From Paraphysomonas bandaiensis (Eukaryota; Chrysophyceae), in the NCBI GenBank assembly GCA_965644295.1, contig CBFFRP010000436.1, positions 1-64,000 of the forward strand: a stretch of DNA of 64,000 nt, written 5' to 3'. Shown piece after piece: positions 1-10,476 of this stretch. The notes under the pieces are model-generated. The model did no database searches. It was given only the letters and a program-made list of their open reading frames with translations, and had not been told where the DNA came from. The stretch's first letter is position 1, and each line of letters starts with the position of its first letter. A program made the position numbers and the translations under genes.

Positions 1-194
1 TCATTAGGGTCAAGCAAGGGATGAGTACTGGGGCTCTCCTGACTGGTAGTAGGTAGTAGGTAGGGGTTGTCCAGGAGGGAGGCCTCGGTAGCCTACTGGG
101 TGATGTCAAGAAGCTCACGGAAGAATACATTACAGCATCCTCTGGGTCATTAGGGTCAAGCAAGGGATGAGTACTGGGGCTCTCCTGACTGGTA
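1..194. repeat. 146-bp satellite, left block before a transposon
   Basis: About 1.3 units of the tandem repeat that fills 2076-7011. The block stops at the TA dinucleotide 193-194, where the Tc1/mariner-like element begins, and the array resumes with the same phase after 2075. The block may continue leftward outside the window. Confidence 0.95.
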
Positions 195-2075
195 CGAGAT
201 GTTGTAAATAGCGTTGGAAAACTGAAATTTCACCAACTTCCAGTCAAAATTTTTACAGCATATATATATGTTTTTTGAAGCTTACGTTATACTCCATTCA
301 ACCGTGTATGTAGTTTTTAGTAATAATTAATAGTTTTGGCGATAATTGAGTTTCTAGTTTTTTTTGGGGGTTTTTTCAAAAACCAGGGATTTTTATAACA
401 TCTAATAAAACCCTTAAATAGTACTATTTTTAAAAAAAAATTATATCAATCACTAGTAATTATCTTATTCTATACGTATACAACTTAGTACTATTGTCTT
501 ACAAGCCTATTTATTTTAAGTTTTGAAAAAAGTGCTATTTTGGCCTATTTGTAATGACAAACAGTGGTCACTAGTAACTTCAAGCATCTAAGTTGATTAA
601 AAATACCTACCTACTACTACTTTTTAATAATAGTAGCTAGTTCAATGACTACGGGATTATAGCTCTTTAAGTTAGAAAAGATTCACTTATTCAGATTAAA
701 ATATAAATTAGTCATATTGCAATTGCACCCCAACTTCTTGTTCTTCATCGGATTCTTCTTGCCATACATCTACCTCATCGTCGCCATCGTTAATATTATC
801 TGTACATTCATCATCCGTTTCGTCATCATCGTTGTATGTAGTCAAATCAACTACTTCAGAGTATACCCCCTTCTCTCGGTACAATACTTCTTGAGCCCTT
901 GCCCTTGCGACCTTATGTTCACATCTTTCTCTAGTTCCGTATATGCGGAACCCTTCGAGAACTTGCTTCTTAAGGTCTTTCATTGTTCGCGTACCTGAAT
1001 ATTTTCGAGCAACAAACTGCTTAACATCTCTCCAAAGTTCTTCTATGGGTTGCAACTCAGGATGATAAGGTGGAGTCATCAGTGGACGAAGGTGACCATA
1101 ACGGTCGCATAATTGCTGTACTCTAGTTACGTTGGTAGCTATTCCATATTCCACAGCATGCTCTTTTAACCAAGCTCGGGATATTGCTTGTAATTGAGTC
1201 AATGAATGACCACGTGGCGCAGTGCCTTTTGTATGTGGTACACTGTACTTGTCCAAAAATTCATAAGCATCCTTCTTTCTCTTCCAATTATTTACAATAA
1301 TGGAACCTGGTGCCGGAACACAATGGTAAGATGCGTTATCCATAACTAAAATGGCCTCAATGTGCCTAAACTCTAATACGGGAAATAGTCTATTCTCCAG
1401 CCATTCACAAAAACATGCGCTGTTCATGTTTTGGTGATAATCTCCTGTAGACTTACGAGCCTGAAATATAAGAAGAGTCTCATTCCAATCATCTTCTACA
1501 ACGTTCTGAAATACTAGGTCTCCGTTGGCCTCTCAAGTTCATATAACGAGTTCTTTTCATTGTTTTAGCATTACTTAACGAGCCTGGTGGTCTACCGCGC
1601 CTCCTGGTTTGACTTACAGGCTCTGGGGTATCTATTTGATTTTGAGTGTCGCTGGTGTCCATAGAGGGGTCATTCGACATATTAATTTTTATCACCAGTC
1701 ATAGACCATCCCCAGAAGAGTTAATACCAACCCTGGATAGAGCACAAAATTATCTTTAAATTGTCGGAACGGATTTGTGTAAATGTGATTGTGTGAATTA
1801 ATGAGTGAGTTTAAAGTTGACAGAAATTTTTTCTTACGTGTTTTTTCATAGGATTTTCTGACTTCATTTGCTCATATCTCGTCACCCATACATTTTCAGC
1901 ACAAAGTCAATTATAGCGAAATGTAGCTCACAATGCGGGCTTTATTATGTCAAAAGCACAGTATTTATCATTGAATATTGAAAAAGTTATCTATTTCTGA
2001 AAAATAGACATAAAATCATCTATTTTCATGACTTTTTCGACCGTTTTGTTTTCCAACGCTAATTACGACGACTCG
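195..2075 (-). mobile_element. Tc1/mariner-superfamily DNA transposon inserted in satellite
   Basis: The ends are seen directly. Terminal inverted repeats of about 28 bp lie at 195-222 and 2048-2075; the inner 13 bases (AGCGTTGGAAAAC) match perfectly and the outer part matches at about 11 of 15. The element is flanked by TA on both sides (193-194 and 2076-2077). Removing it and one TA restores the consensus of the neighbouring satellite units, so the empty site can be read off the same array. TA duplication and a DDE transposase are hallmarks of the Tc1/mariner group. The coding region on the minus strand appears internally deleted, so this copy is probably non-autonomous. Confidence 0.93.
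708..1695 (-). pseudogene. Transposase of the Tc1/mariner-like element, broken
   Basis: The minus strand reads in two pieces. The 5' piece (1695 to about 1500) has an acidic N-terminus and an AT-hook-like RRRGRPPGS motif, then runs into a stop. The 3' piece is open in another frame from about 1500 down to 708 and holds the C-terminal half of a DDE_3-type catalytic domain: GDYHQNMNS, the second catalytic Asp in VMDNASYH, and the Glu in PPYHPELQPIEELW, followed by an acidic tail. The segment that should carry the helix-turn-helix and the first catalytic Asp is missing, so an internal deletion or frameshift is likely. A short intron near 1500 could join the pieces but would not restore the first Asp. 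Confidence 0.85.
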
Positions 2076-5000
2076 TAGTAGGTAGTAGGTAGGGGTTGTC
2101 CAGGAGGGAGGCCTCGGTAGCCTACTGGGTGATGTCAAGAAGCTCACGGAAGAATACATTACAGCATCCACTGGGTCATTAGGGTCAAGCAAGGGATGAG
2201 TACTGGGGCTCTCCTGACTGGTAGTAGGTAGTAGGTAGGGGTTGTCCAGGAGGGAGGCCTCGGTAGCCTACTGGGTGATGTCAAGAAGCTCACGGAAGAA
2301 TACATTACAGCATCCACTGGGTCATTAGGGTCAAGCAAGGGATGAGTACTGGGGCTCTCCTGACTGGTAGTAGGTAGTAGGTAGGGGTTGTCCAGGAGGG
2401 AGGCCTCGGTAGCCTACTGGGTGATGTCAAGAAGCTCACGGAAGAATACATTACAGCATCCACTGGGTCATTAGGGTCAAGCAAGGGATGAGTACTGGGG
2501 CTCTCCTGACTGGTAGTAGGTAGTAGGTAGGGGTTGTCCAGGAGGGAGGCCTCGGTAGCCTACTGGGTGATGTCAAGAAGCTCACGGAAGAATACATTAC
2601 AGCATCCACTGGGTCATTAGGGTCAAGCAAGGGATGAGTACTGGGGCTCTCCTGACTGGTAGTAGGTAGTAGGTAGGGGTTGTCCAGGAGGGAGGCCTCG
2701 GTAGCCTACTGGGTGATGTCAAGAAGCTCACGGAAGAATACATTACAGCATCCTCTGGGTCATTAGGGTCAAGCAAGGGATGAGTACTGGGGCTCTCCTG
2801 ACTGGTAGTAGGTAGTAGGTAGGGGTTGTCCAGGAGGGAGGCCTCGGTAGCCTACTGGGTGATGTCAAGAAGCTCACGGAAGAATACATTACAGCATCCT
2901 CTGGGTCATTAGGGTCAAGCAAGGGATGAGTACTGGGGCTCTCCTGACTGGTAGTAGGTAGTAGGTAGGGGTTGTCCAGGAGGGAGGCCTCGGTAGCCTA
3001 CTGGGTGATGTCAAGAAGCTCACGGAAGAATACATTACAGCATCCTCTGGGTCATTAGGGTCAAGCAAGGGATGAGTACTGGGGCTCTCCTGACTGGTAG
3101 TAGGTAGTAGGTAGGGGTTGTCCAGGAGGGAGGCCTCGGTAGCCTACTGGGTGATGTCAAGAAGCTCACGGAAGAATACATTACAGCATCCTCTGGGTCA
3201 TTAGGGTCAAGCAAGGGATGAGTACTGGGGCTCTCCTGACTGGTAGTAGGTAGTAGGTAGGGGTTGTCCAGGAGGGAGGCCTCGGTAGCCTACTGGGTGA
3301 TGTCAAGAAGCTCACGGAAGAATACATTACAGCATCCTCTGGGTCATTAGGGTCAAGCAAGGGATGAGTACTGGGGCTCTCCTGACTGGTAGTAGGTAGT
3401 AGGTAGGGGTTGTCCAGGAGGGAGGCCTCGGTAGCCTACTGGGTGATGTCAAGAAGCTCACGGAAGAATACATTACAGCATCCTCTGGGTCATTAGGGTC
3501 AAGCAAGGGATGAGTACTGGGGCTCTCCTGACTGGTAGTAGGTAGTAGGTAGGGGTTGTCCAGGAGGGAGGCCTCGGTAGCCTACTGGGTGATGTCAAGA
3601 AGCTCACGGAAGAATACATTACAGCATCCTCTGGGTCATTAGGGTCAAGCAAGGGATGAGTACTGGGGCTCTCCTGACTGGTAGTAGGTAGTAGGTAGGG
3701 GTTGTCCAGGAGGGAGGCCTCGGTAGCCTACTGGGTGATGTCAAGAAGCTCACGGAAGAATACATTACAGCATCCTCTGGGTCATTAGGGTCAAGCAAGG
3801 GATGAGTACTGGGGCTCTCCTGACTGGTAGTAGGTAGTAGGTAGGGGTTGTCCAGGAGGGAGGCCTCGGTAGCCTACTGGGTGATGTCAAGAAGCTCACG
3901 GAAGAATACATTACAGCATCCTCTGGGTCATTAGGGTCAAGCAAGGGATGAGTACTGGGGCTCTCCTGACTGGTAGTAGGTAGTAGGTAGGGGTTGTCCA
4001 GGAGGGAGGCCTCGGTAGCCTACTGGGTGATGTCAAGAAGCTCACGGAAGAATACATTACAGCATCCTCTGGGTCATTAGGGTCAAGCAAGGGATGAGTA
4101 CTGGGGCTCTCCTGACTGGTAGTAGGTAGTAGGTAGGGGTTGTCCAGGAGGGAGGCCTCGGTAGCCTACTGGGTGATGTCAAGAAGCTCACGGAAGAATA
4201 CATTACAGCATCCTCTGGGTCATTAGGGTCAAGCAAGGGATGAGTACTGGGGCTCTCCTGACTGGTAGTAGGTAGTAGGTAGGGGTTGTCCAGGAGGGAG
4301 GCCTCGGTAGCCTACTGGGTGATGTCAAGAAGCTCACGGAAGAATACATTACAGCATCCTCTGGGTCATTAGGGTCAAGCAAGGGATGAGTACTGGGGCT
4401 CTCCTGACTGGTAGTAGGTAGTAGGTAGGGGTTGTCCAGGAGGGAGGCCTCGGTAGCCTACTGGGTGATGTCAAGAAGCTCACGGAAGAATACATTACAG
4501 CATCCTCTGGGTCATTAGGGTCAAGCAAGGGATGAGTACTGGGGCTCTCCTGACTGGTAGTAGGTAGTAGGTAGGGGTTGTCCAGGAGGGAGGCCTCGGT
4601 AGCCTACTGGGTGATGTCAAGAAGCTCACGGAAGAATACATTACAGCATCCTCTGGGTCATTAGGGTCAAGCAAGGGATGAGTACTGGGGCTCTCCTGAC
4701 TGGTAGTAGGTAGTAGGTAGGGGTTGTCCAGGAGGGAGGCCTCGGTAGCCTACTGGGTGATGTCAAGAAGCTCACGGAAGAATACATTACAGCATCCTCT
4801 GGGTCATTAGGGTCAAGCAAGGGATGAGTACTGGGGCTCTCCTGACTGGTAGTAGGTAGTAGGTAGGGGTTGTCCAGGAGGGAGGCCTCGGTAGCCTACT
4901 GGGTGATGTCAAGAAGCTCACGGAAGAATACATTACAGCATCCTCTGGGTCATTAGGGTCAAGCAAGGGATGAGTACTGGGGCTCTCCTGACTGGTAGTA

Positions 5001-7011
5001 GGTAGTAGGTAGGGGTTGTCCAGGAGGGAGGCCTCGGTAGCCTACTGGGTGATGTCAAGAAGCTCACGGAAGAATACATTACAGCATCCTCTGGGTCATT
5101 AGGGTCAAGCAAGGGATGAGTACTGGGGCTCTCCTGACTGGTAGTAGGTAGTAGGTAGGGGTTGTCCAGGAGGGAGGCCTCGGTAGCCTACTGGGTGATG
5201 TCAAGAAGCTCACGGAAGAATACATTACAGCATCCTCTGGGTCATTAGGGTCAAGCAAGGGATGAGTACTGGGGCTCTCCTGACTGGTAGTAGGTAGTAG
5301 GTAGGGGTTGTCCAGGAGGGAGGCCTCGGTAGCCTACTGGGTGATGTCAAGAAGCTCACGGAAGAATACATTACAGCATCCTCTGGGTCATTAGGGTCAA
5401 GCAAGGGATGAGTACTGGGGCTCTCCTGACTGGTAGTAGGTAGTAGGTAGGGGTTGTCCAGGAGGGAGGCCTCGGTAGCCTACTGGGTGATGTCAAGAAG
5501 CTCACGGAAGAATACATTACAGCATCCTCTGGGTCATTAGGGTCAAGCAAGGGATGAGTACTGGGGCTCTCCTGACTGGTAGTAGGTAGTAGGTAGGGGT
5601 TGTCCAGGAGGGAGGCCTCGGTAGCCTACTGGGTGATGTCAAGAAGCTCACGGAAGAATACATTACAGCATCCTCTGGGTCATTAGGGTCAAGCAAGGGA
5701 TGAGTACTGGGGCTCTCCTGACTGGTAGTAGGTAGTAGGTAGGGGTTGTCCAGGAGGGAGGCCTCGGTAGCCTACTGGGTGATGTCAAGAAGCTCACGGA
5801 AGAATACATTACAGCATCCTCTGGGTCATTAGGGTCAAGCAAGGGATGAGTACTGGGGCTCTCCTGACTGGTAGTAGGTAGTAGGTAGGGGTTGTCCAGG
5901 AGGGAGGCCTCGGTAGCCTACTGGGTGATGTCAAGAAGCTCACGGAAGAATACATTACAGCATCCTCTGGGTCATTAGGGTCAAGCAAGGGATGAGTACT
6001 GGGGCTCTCCTGACTGGTAGTAGGTAGTAGGTAGGGGTTGTCCAGGAGGGAGGCCTCGGTAGCCTACTGGGTGATGTCAAGAAGCTCACGGAAGAATACA
6101 TTACAGCATCCTCTGGGTCATTAGGGTCAAGCAAGGGATGAGTACTGGGGCTCTCCTGACTGGTAGTAGGTAGTAGGTAGGGGTTGTCCAGGAGGGAGGC
6201 CTCGGTAGCCTACTGGGTGATGTCAAGAAGCTCACGGAAGAATACATTACAGCATCCTCTGGGTCATTAGGGTCAAGCAAGGGATGAGTACTGGGGCTCT
6301 CCTGACTGGTAGTAGGTAGTAGGTAGGGGTTGTCCAGGAGGGAGGCCTCGGTAGCCTACTGGGTGATGTCAAGAAGCTCACGGAAGAATACATTACAGCA
6401 TCCTCTGGGTCATTAGGGTCAAGCAAGGGATGAGTACTGGGGCTCTCCTGACTGGTAGTAGGTAGTAGGTAGGGGTTGTCCAGGAGGGAGGCCTCGGTAG
6501 CCTACTGGGTGATGTCAAGAAGCTCACGGAAGAATACATTACAGCATCCTCTGGGTCATTAGGGTCAAGCAAGGGATGAGTACTGGGGCTCTCCTGACTG
6601 GTAGTAGGTAGTAGGTAGGGGTTGTCCAGGAGGGAGGCCTCGGTAGCCTACTGGGTGATGTCAAGAAGCTCACGGAAGAATACATTACAGCATCCTCTGG
6701 GTCATTAGGGTCAAGCAAGGGATGAGTACTGGGGCTCTCCTGACTGGTAGTAGGTAGTAGGTAGGGGTTGTCCAGGAGGGAGGCCTCGGTAGCCTACTGG
6801 GTGATGTCAAGAAGCTCACGGAAGAATACATTACAGCATCCTCTGGGTCATTAGGGTCAAGCAAGGGATGAGTACTGGGGCTCTCCTGACTGGTAGTAGG
6901 TAGTAGGTAGGGGTTGTCCAGGAGGGAGGCCTCGGTAGCCTACTGGGTGATGTCAAGAAGCTCACGGAAGAATACATTACAGCATCCTCTGGGTCATTAG
7001 GGTCAAGCAAG
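2076..7011. repeat. 146-bp tandem satellite array, about 34 copies
   Basis: The period, measured between successive GTTGTCCAGG sites (2095, 2241, 2387), is exactly 146 bp. Units are nearly identical. The one variant I see is CATCCACTGGG in the first four units after the transposon against CATCCTCTGGG in the later units and in the block left of it. The unit includes the palindrome GAGGCCTC and a GTAGTAGGTAGTAGG stretch. 146 is not a multiple of three and no long frame crosses units, so it is not coding. The array ends inside a unit at about 7011 where another element starts. Confidence 0.97.
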
Positions 7012-7239
7012 TATGTATGTTAGTATGGCAGGTTTTCGATGGATTTTTTTGAAAGTGTATGTTAGTATGGCAGTTTTTTGAAACAGAGCACACTTCTTTT
7101 CCAGCCTTCACTTCTACTTGTATGCATAGATACGGACGCAGGCAGGTCGCTACTTTACACTTGAACTTCAGGTACACTAAAGTTGCTGTGGCGGACACGA
7201 TGACGTTTACAGATTTTTGATTGGTGTTCTTTTACTTTC

Positions 7240-8236
7240 AGGGCGAGCGAATTGGAAGGAGCCCCCAAGAATTCGAAGATCACTCAGTCATGCGAGTACA
7301 GGCAGCTGGAGAGCCCCCGATAGACTCTCGAAGGGTCGCATATGAGTCTATTAGAGTATTATTAACATTGAAGCCTCGTATAATGCACCTGCTGTGCAGC
7401 TATAGGGTCCTAACGACCTCGATAAGCTCATGTTGCAGCATTTCCCCAGCATCTCAATGGGGCAGCGAACACCCCAGAAAGGGCAAGATAAAAACTCTAT
7501 GAAGTCCAGTATGGTCCGTAATGGTCATATCAAGCGCAATCTAGTTGGATCTTGTTTAGCGATAGAGCAGGAGGGTGTTTACCGGCATCCGTTCCTATGA
7601 AGCGCAAGGTGAACCAGGTCCTGAGCGCCCTCTCCCCTACTGGGAGCACTACTAATGGTAGTTCATCCACAATGCCATCCCTTGCACCTTTGAGGGGCAT
7701 TGTCAAGGCAGTCAAAGATTACGCGGTTGAAGACCTTCCTGCTTTGCGTGGGATGTATATCCTGAAGTGCGGAAGGAAGCGCTCTTTGATGTTTGCATTG
7801 AGGCTTCTACTTACGATCGTGCCTCAGAGGGTTATGGCGTTCCTGACCAGACTGGTTTTTGTGACAAGAAGGCTGTCATGGAAAGATTCCACCTGACTGA
7901 GGGCAAGGTCGTCAAGGAATTATCAACACAATTATCGCAGGCACCGTGGATCCATGGTAACAACGAAGTGTTGCAACAGCTACTCCGAAAGGGAGCTTTG
8001 AACCCATCTTTTGATTGGAGAACGGCTACATTGGGCAGTTGAAAGCATACCGTGCTGTTCTCCCAAATTCAGCTGTCATGGTGGGTCGATGCGTTCGGAG
8101 AGACTCGAAGCCATGGCTTGTCATGAAGATGGAGGAACCTATGCAGGAAACTCTCAGGCATCCAGATTGTGTTGCTACTGCTGTGGCAGATATCGGGAGT
8201 CTTTCCGATGACGACGAGGCATCCAACCAAGTCTGA
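7240..8236 (+). pseudogene. Decayed reading frame inside the 7.0-9.9 kb element
   Basis: Consecutive open segments in shifting frames (about 7240-7500, 7552-7760, 7767-8040, 8015-8236) follow one another as if one protein gene had taken several frameshifts. For example, the frame carrying VEDLPALRG passes at about 7757 into the frame carrying PEVRKEALFDVCIEAS. The last part ends with an acidic DDDEAS tail before a stop at 8236. I do not recognise the family. Its place between the inverted repeats suggests an element-encoded protein. Confidence 0.45.
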
Positions 8237-8868
8237 TGTCAGTGTGTGATTTGTTTATTTGCATCAGTGCCATTCACCATTCTCTCACAGAACTTGTTCT
8301 TGCCTAACATGGAAGTAGTAACTTAATATTTGGTATTAATATATTTGTGTTTATTAGCTCATGTTGATGGCTCTATTATACATACGTCTATATATGAAAT
8401 TTTATCATATTTACTGTAGACTGTCGATAGAGTGATCAATCAGAAAACACTTAGCAGTTAATTACATAGAGTGATCAACTAGGAAACACATAGCAGTTAG
8501 AATAATTTATATTGTGATCAACAAAGTTCAAGAATTTATTATCATAATTTAAAATAATAATTTATTAGAATTTCCAACAACTTTATACTTTCAGATATAG
8601 CTAGGTAGCATGTGCGGGTTCACCAAAATCCCAGAGCATGGGTATGTCGTATGTCCATTGTGGCAGATATTATGTCAGAATACCATAACTAGCCTTATGA
8701 AATAGATTGTATTTCTAGTGATACACTATATTCACCAAATACAACACGAAATTAAGAAGTTGCGGTGCCACTGATGGCAGTTAACTGAACATTACATAAA
8801 CCTCGGTCTTAATCTCTGGCCACATTGCTTTTTTACTTAGTGATTCATTTACTCACTACTGACTAGAC
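8237..8868. other. Non-coding interior of the element
   Basis: AT-rich sequence without a credible frame. A short phrase (AGTGATCAA plus GAAAACAC and AGCAGTTA) is repeated at about 8430-8500. Confidence 0.6.
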
Positions 8869-9399
8869 CTACTGCTGAATGAGATAGGCGGTATAAACTA
8901 CTACCTCTATCCCAATGCCGCGTTGGTGTAGTGGCCCATCACTAGCCCAGTATGTAGATCCAATCACTAACGATTGCACAATTCTAACTCCTGTGCAGTT
9001 TCTGTTGTGCACAGCGCAACCATTCCCATTCGTGGCAAGGGTTATTCCACCAAGTACATTATTGAATGTTAATACCGAATCTAAGTATAAATCCATTGAC
9101 AGGTCACTGCAAAAGCGAGTGAGAACGCATCACACCTCTCGGTATCATATTGTGCTCTATCCCTTCTCGATGCTTAGCACTCTGATTGCCATGTAAAACG
9201 CTACTATAGCTTCATTAGGACCAAGGTGTTCCCTTGTATACCTAATACCGTCGTAACAACATTTTATGTCACTATCATGCACGTTAAATACAAAGAATGG
9301 TAGGGCGCCTGTATCGTGACAACCCAGAGATTCCTCGTCGCTTTCAATCAGCTCAACGCTGTCAGGGTGACGTTGGTCGTCCACACTCATTTTAAACAT
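8869..9399 (-). pseudogene. Minus-strand reading frames, possible Ulp1-like protease remnant
   Basis: Two open segments, 9399-9157 and 9096-8869, face the other decayed frame inside the same element. The first has an acidic start and a stretch ending LGPNEAIVAFYM, which resembles the entry of Ulp1/C48 peptidases (an L-N-D-x-x-I-x-F-Y-like signature). The catalytic His-Asp-Cys residues are not visible. Some transposons carry Ulp1-type proteases, which makes the idea reasonable, but support is weak. Confidence 0.25.
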
Positions 9400-9915
9400 A
9401 GTAAATACTAAGTTTCATTGTTTCATTTGTGCATCAATGTCACTCTTGGTGAGCTACAGACACTACAGTGAAATACCAGGTCATTGTGTGTAAGCTGCTC
9501 TACACAATGCTACACAACGAATTACAAAAATCTGAGCACATCAGCGTATCAAGCACAGTTGAATTAGTCTAGTGGTTATGTCAGATGTAATGTATGGAGC
9601 TCTCATGACGCGTCATGTAGGGATCATTCCATAATATGGTGTGCAAGTGACTTCCACCGACAGTGAAAACCTGCCATACTAACATACAAAAAAAACGGTT
9701 TCGACGAAATCCTTGAAAGTGTCTCTCTTTGCCCGTCAATAACTTTACATCCAAATTATGAATGTCGATGATCAATTAGTATGAATTGCAGCCCAGAGCA
9801 AGCCTGATCGATGGATAGTCTCGGCTGTCTGTTTGGTTGTGTGTGTGAAGAGTGACAGTTAAGAGAAAAACCCAAAAAAGTGCAAAAAAAGACTGCCATA
9901 CTAACATACATACTT

Positions 9916-10476
9916 CCTAGAGCATACAACTCTAACACTATGTTCTGTTAAATGAGACACTTGAAAGACTAGCTGAGAACATAGAAACAAAGGTTGACAA
10001 TGGGAAGCAGTTGCCTAATATAATTATGGTTCCATAAACCTCCATATCATTTCCAAGAAACTAGAAACCCAATTCATAGGAAATAAGTTGCTGTGTATGT
10101 ATGATGAAGTCCAATGACGTATATAATGTCATCCAATCACATCACTTCACTTCTCTCCCCCACCATCCATCTCTATATATAACTAACCTATGAAACTCTA
10201 CGTATATTTATCATACAACCATTCAATATACATACATCTACAAGTTGATCTAAAGATCTACGATCCATTCCATACTTTAACTATATATCCATCTAGTTCA
10301 TATATAAGTGACATCATTCACTTAACACAATCAATCAATCATTCCTCTTATCATTTCATTCATTTGATAAATAAAAAGACTATCAAATGGAACGAGTTAA
10401 TAGGTAAATCACTCCCTCTTACCCCATCTATCTATCATCTAACATCTATCTCTATCTATCTAGTACATCTAGCGAT
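9916..10476. other. Spacer and presumed promoter of the synthase gene
   Basis: AT-rich spacer. Short TATA-like runs (for example 10170-10183) and pyrimidine-rich tetranucleotide runs (ATCT repeats at 10440-10465) precede the start codon at 10477. A 99-codon open frame here consists of simple sequence and is not credible. Confidence 0.5.

Larger units (their letters stand above)
7009..9915. mobile_element. Probable DNA transposon with 23-bp terminal inverted repeats
   Basis: A 23-bp sequence at 7009-7031 (starting AAGTATGTATGTTAG) recurs as its exact reverse complement at 9893-9915. A second pair of the 17-bp core lies inside, at 7057-7073 and 9671-9687, giving paired terminal and subterminal repeats such as transposase-binding sites. 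The left end lies exactly where the satellite stops. TA next to each terminus could be the target duplication, but the flanks give no longer duplication. The interior holds decayed reading frames that I cannot assign to a superfamily. Confidence 0.7.

Noticed and set aside
1-7011. TTAGGG within each satellite unit as telomeric DNA
   Set aside because: It occurs once per 146-bp unit as part of a longer phrase, not as a tandem hexamer.
8869-9399. Firm call of a Ulp1/C48 protease
   Set aside because: Only one entry-like motif; the catalytic residues are not visible, so it is kept as a weak remark.
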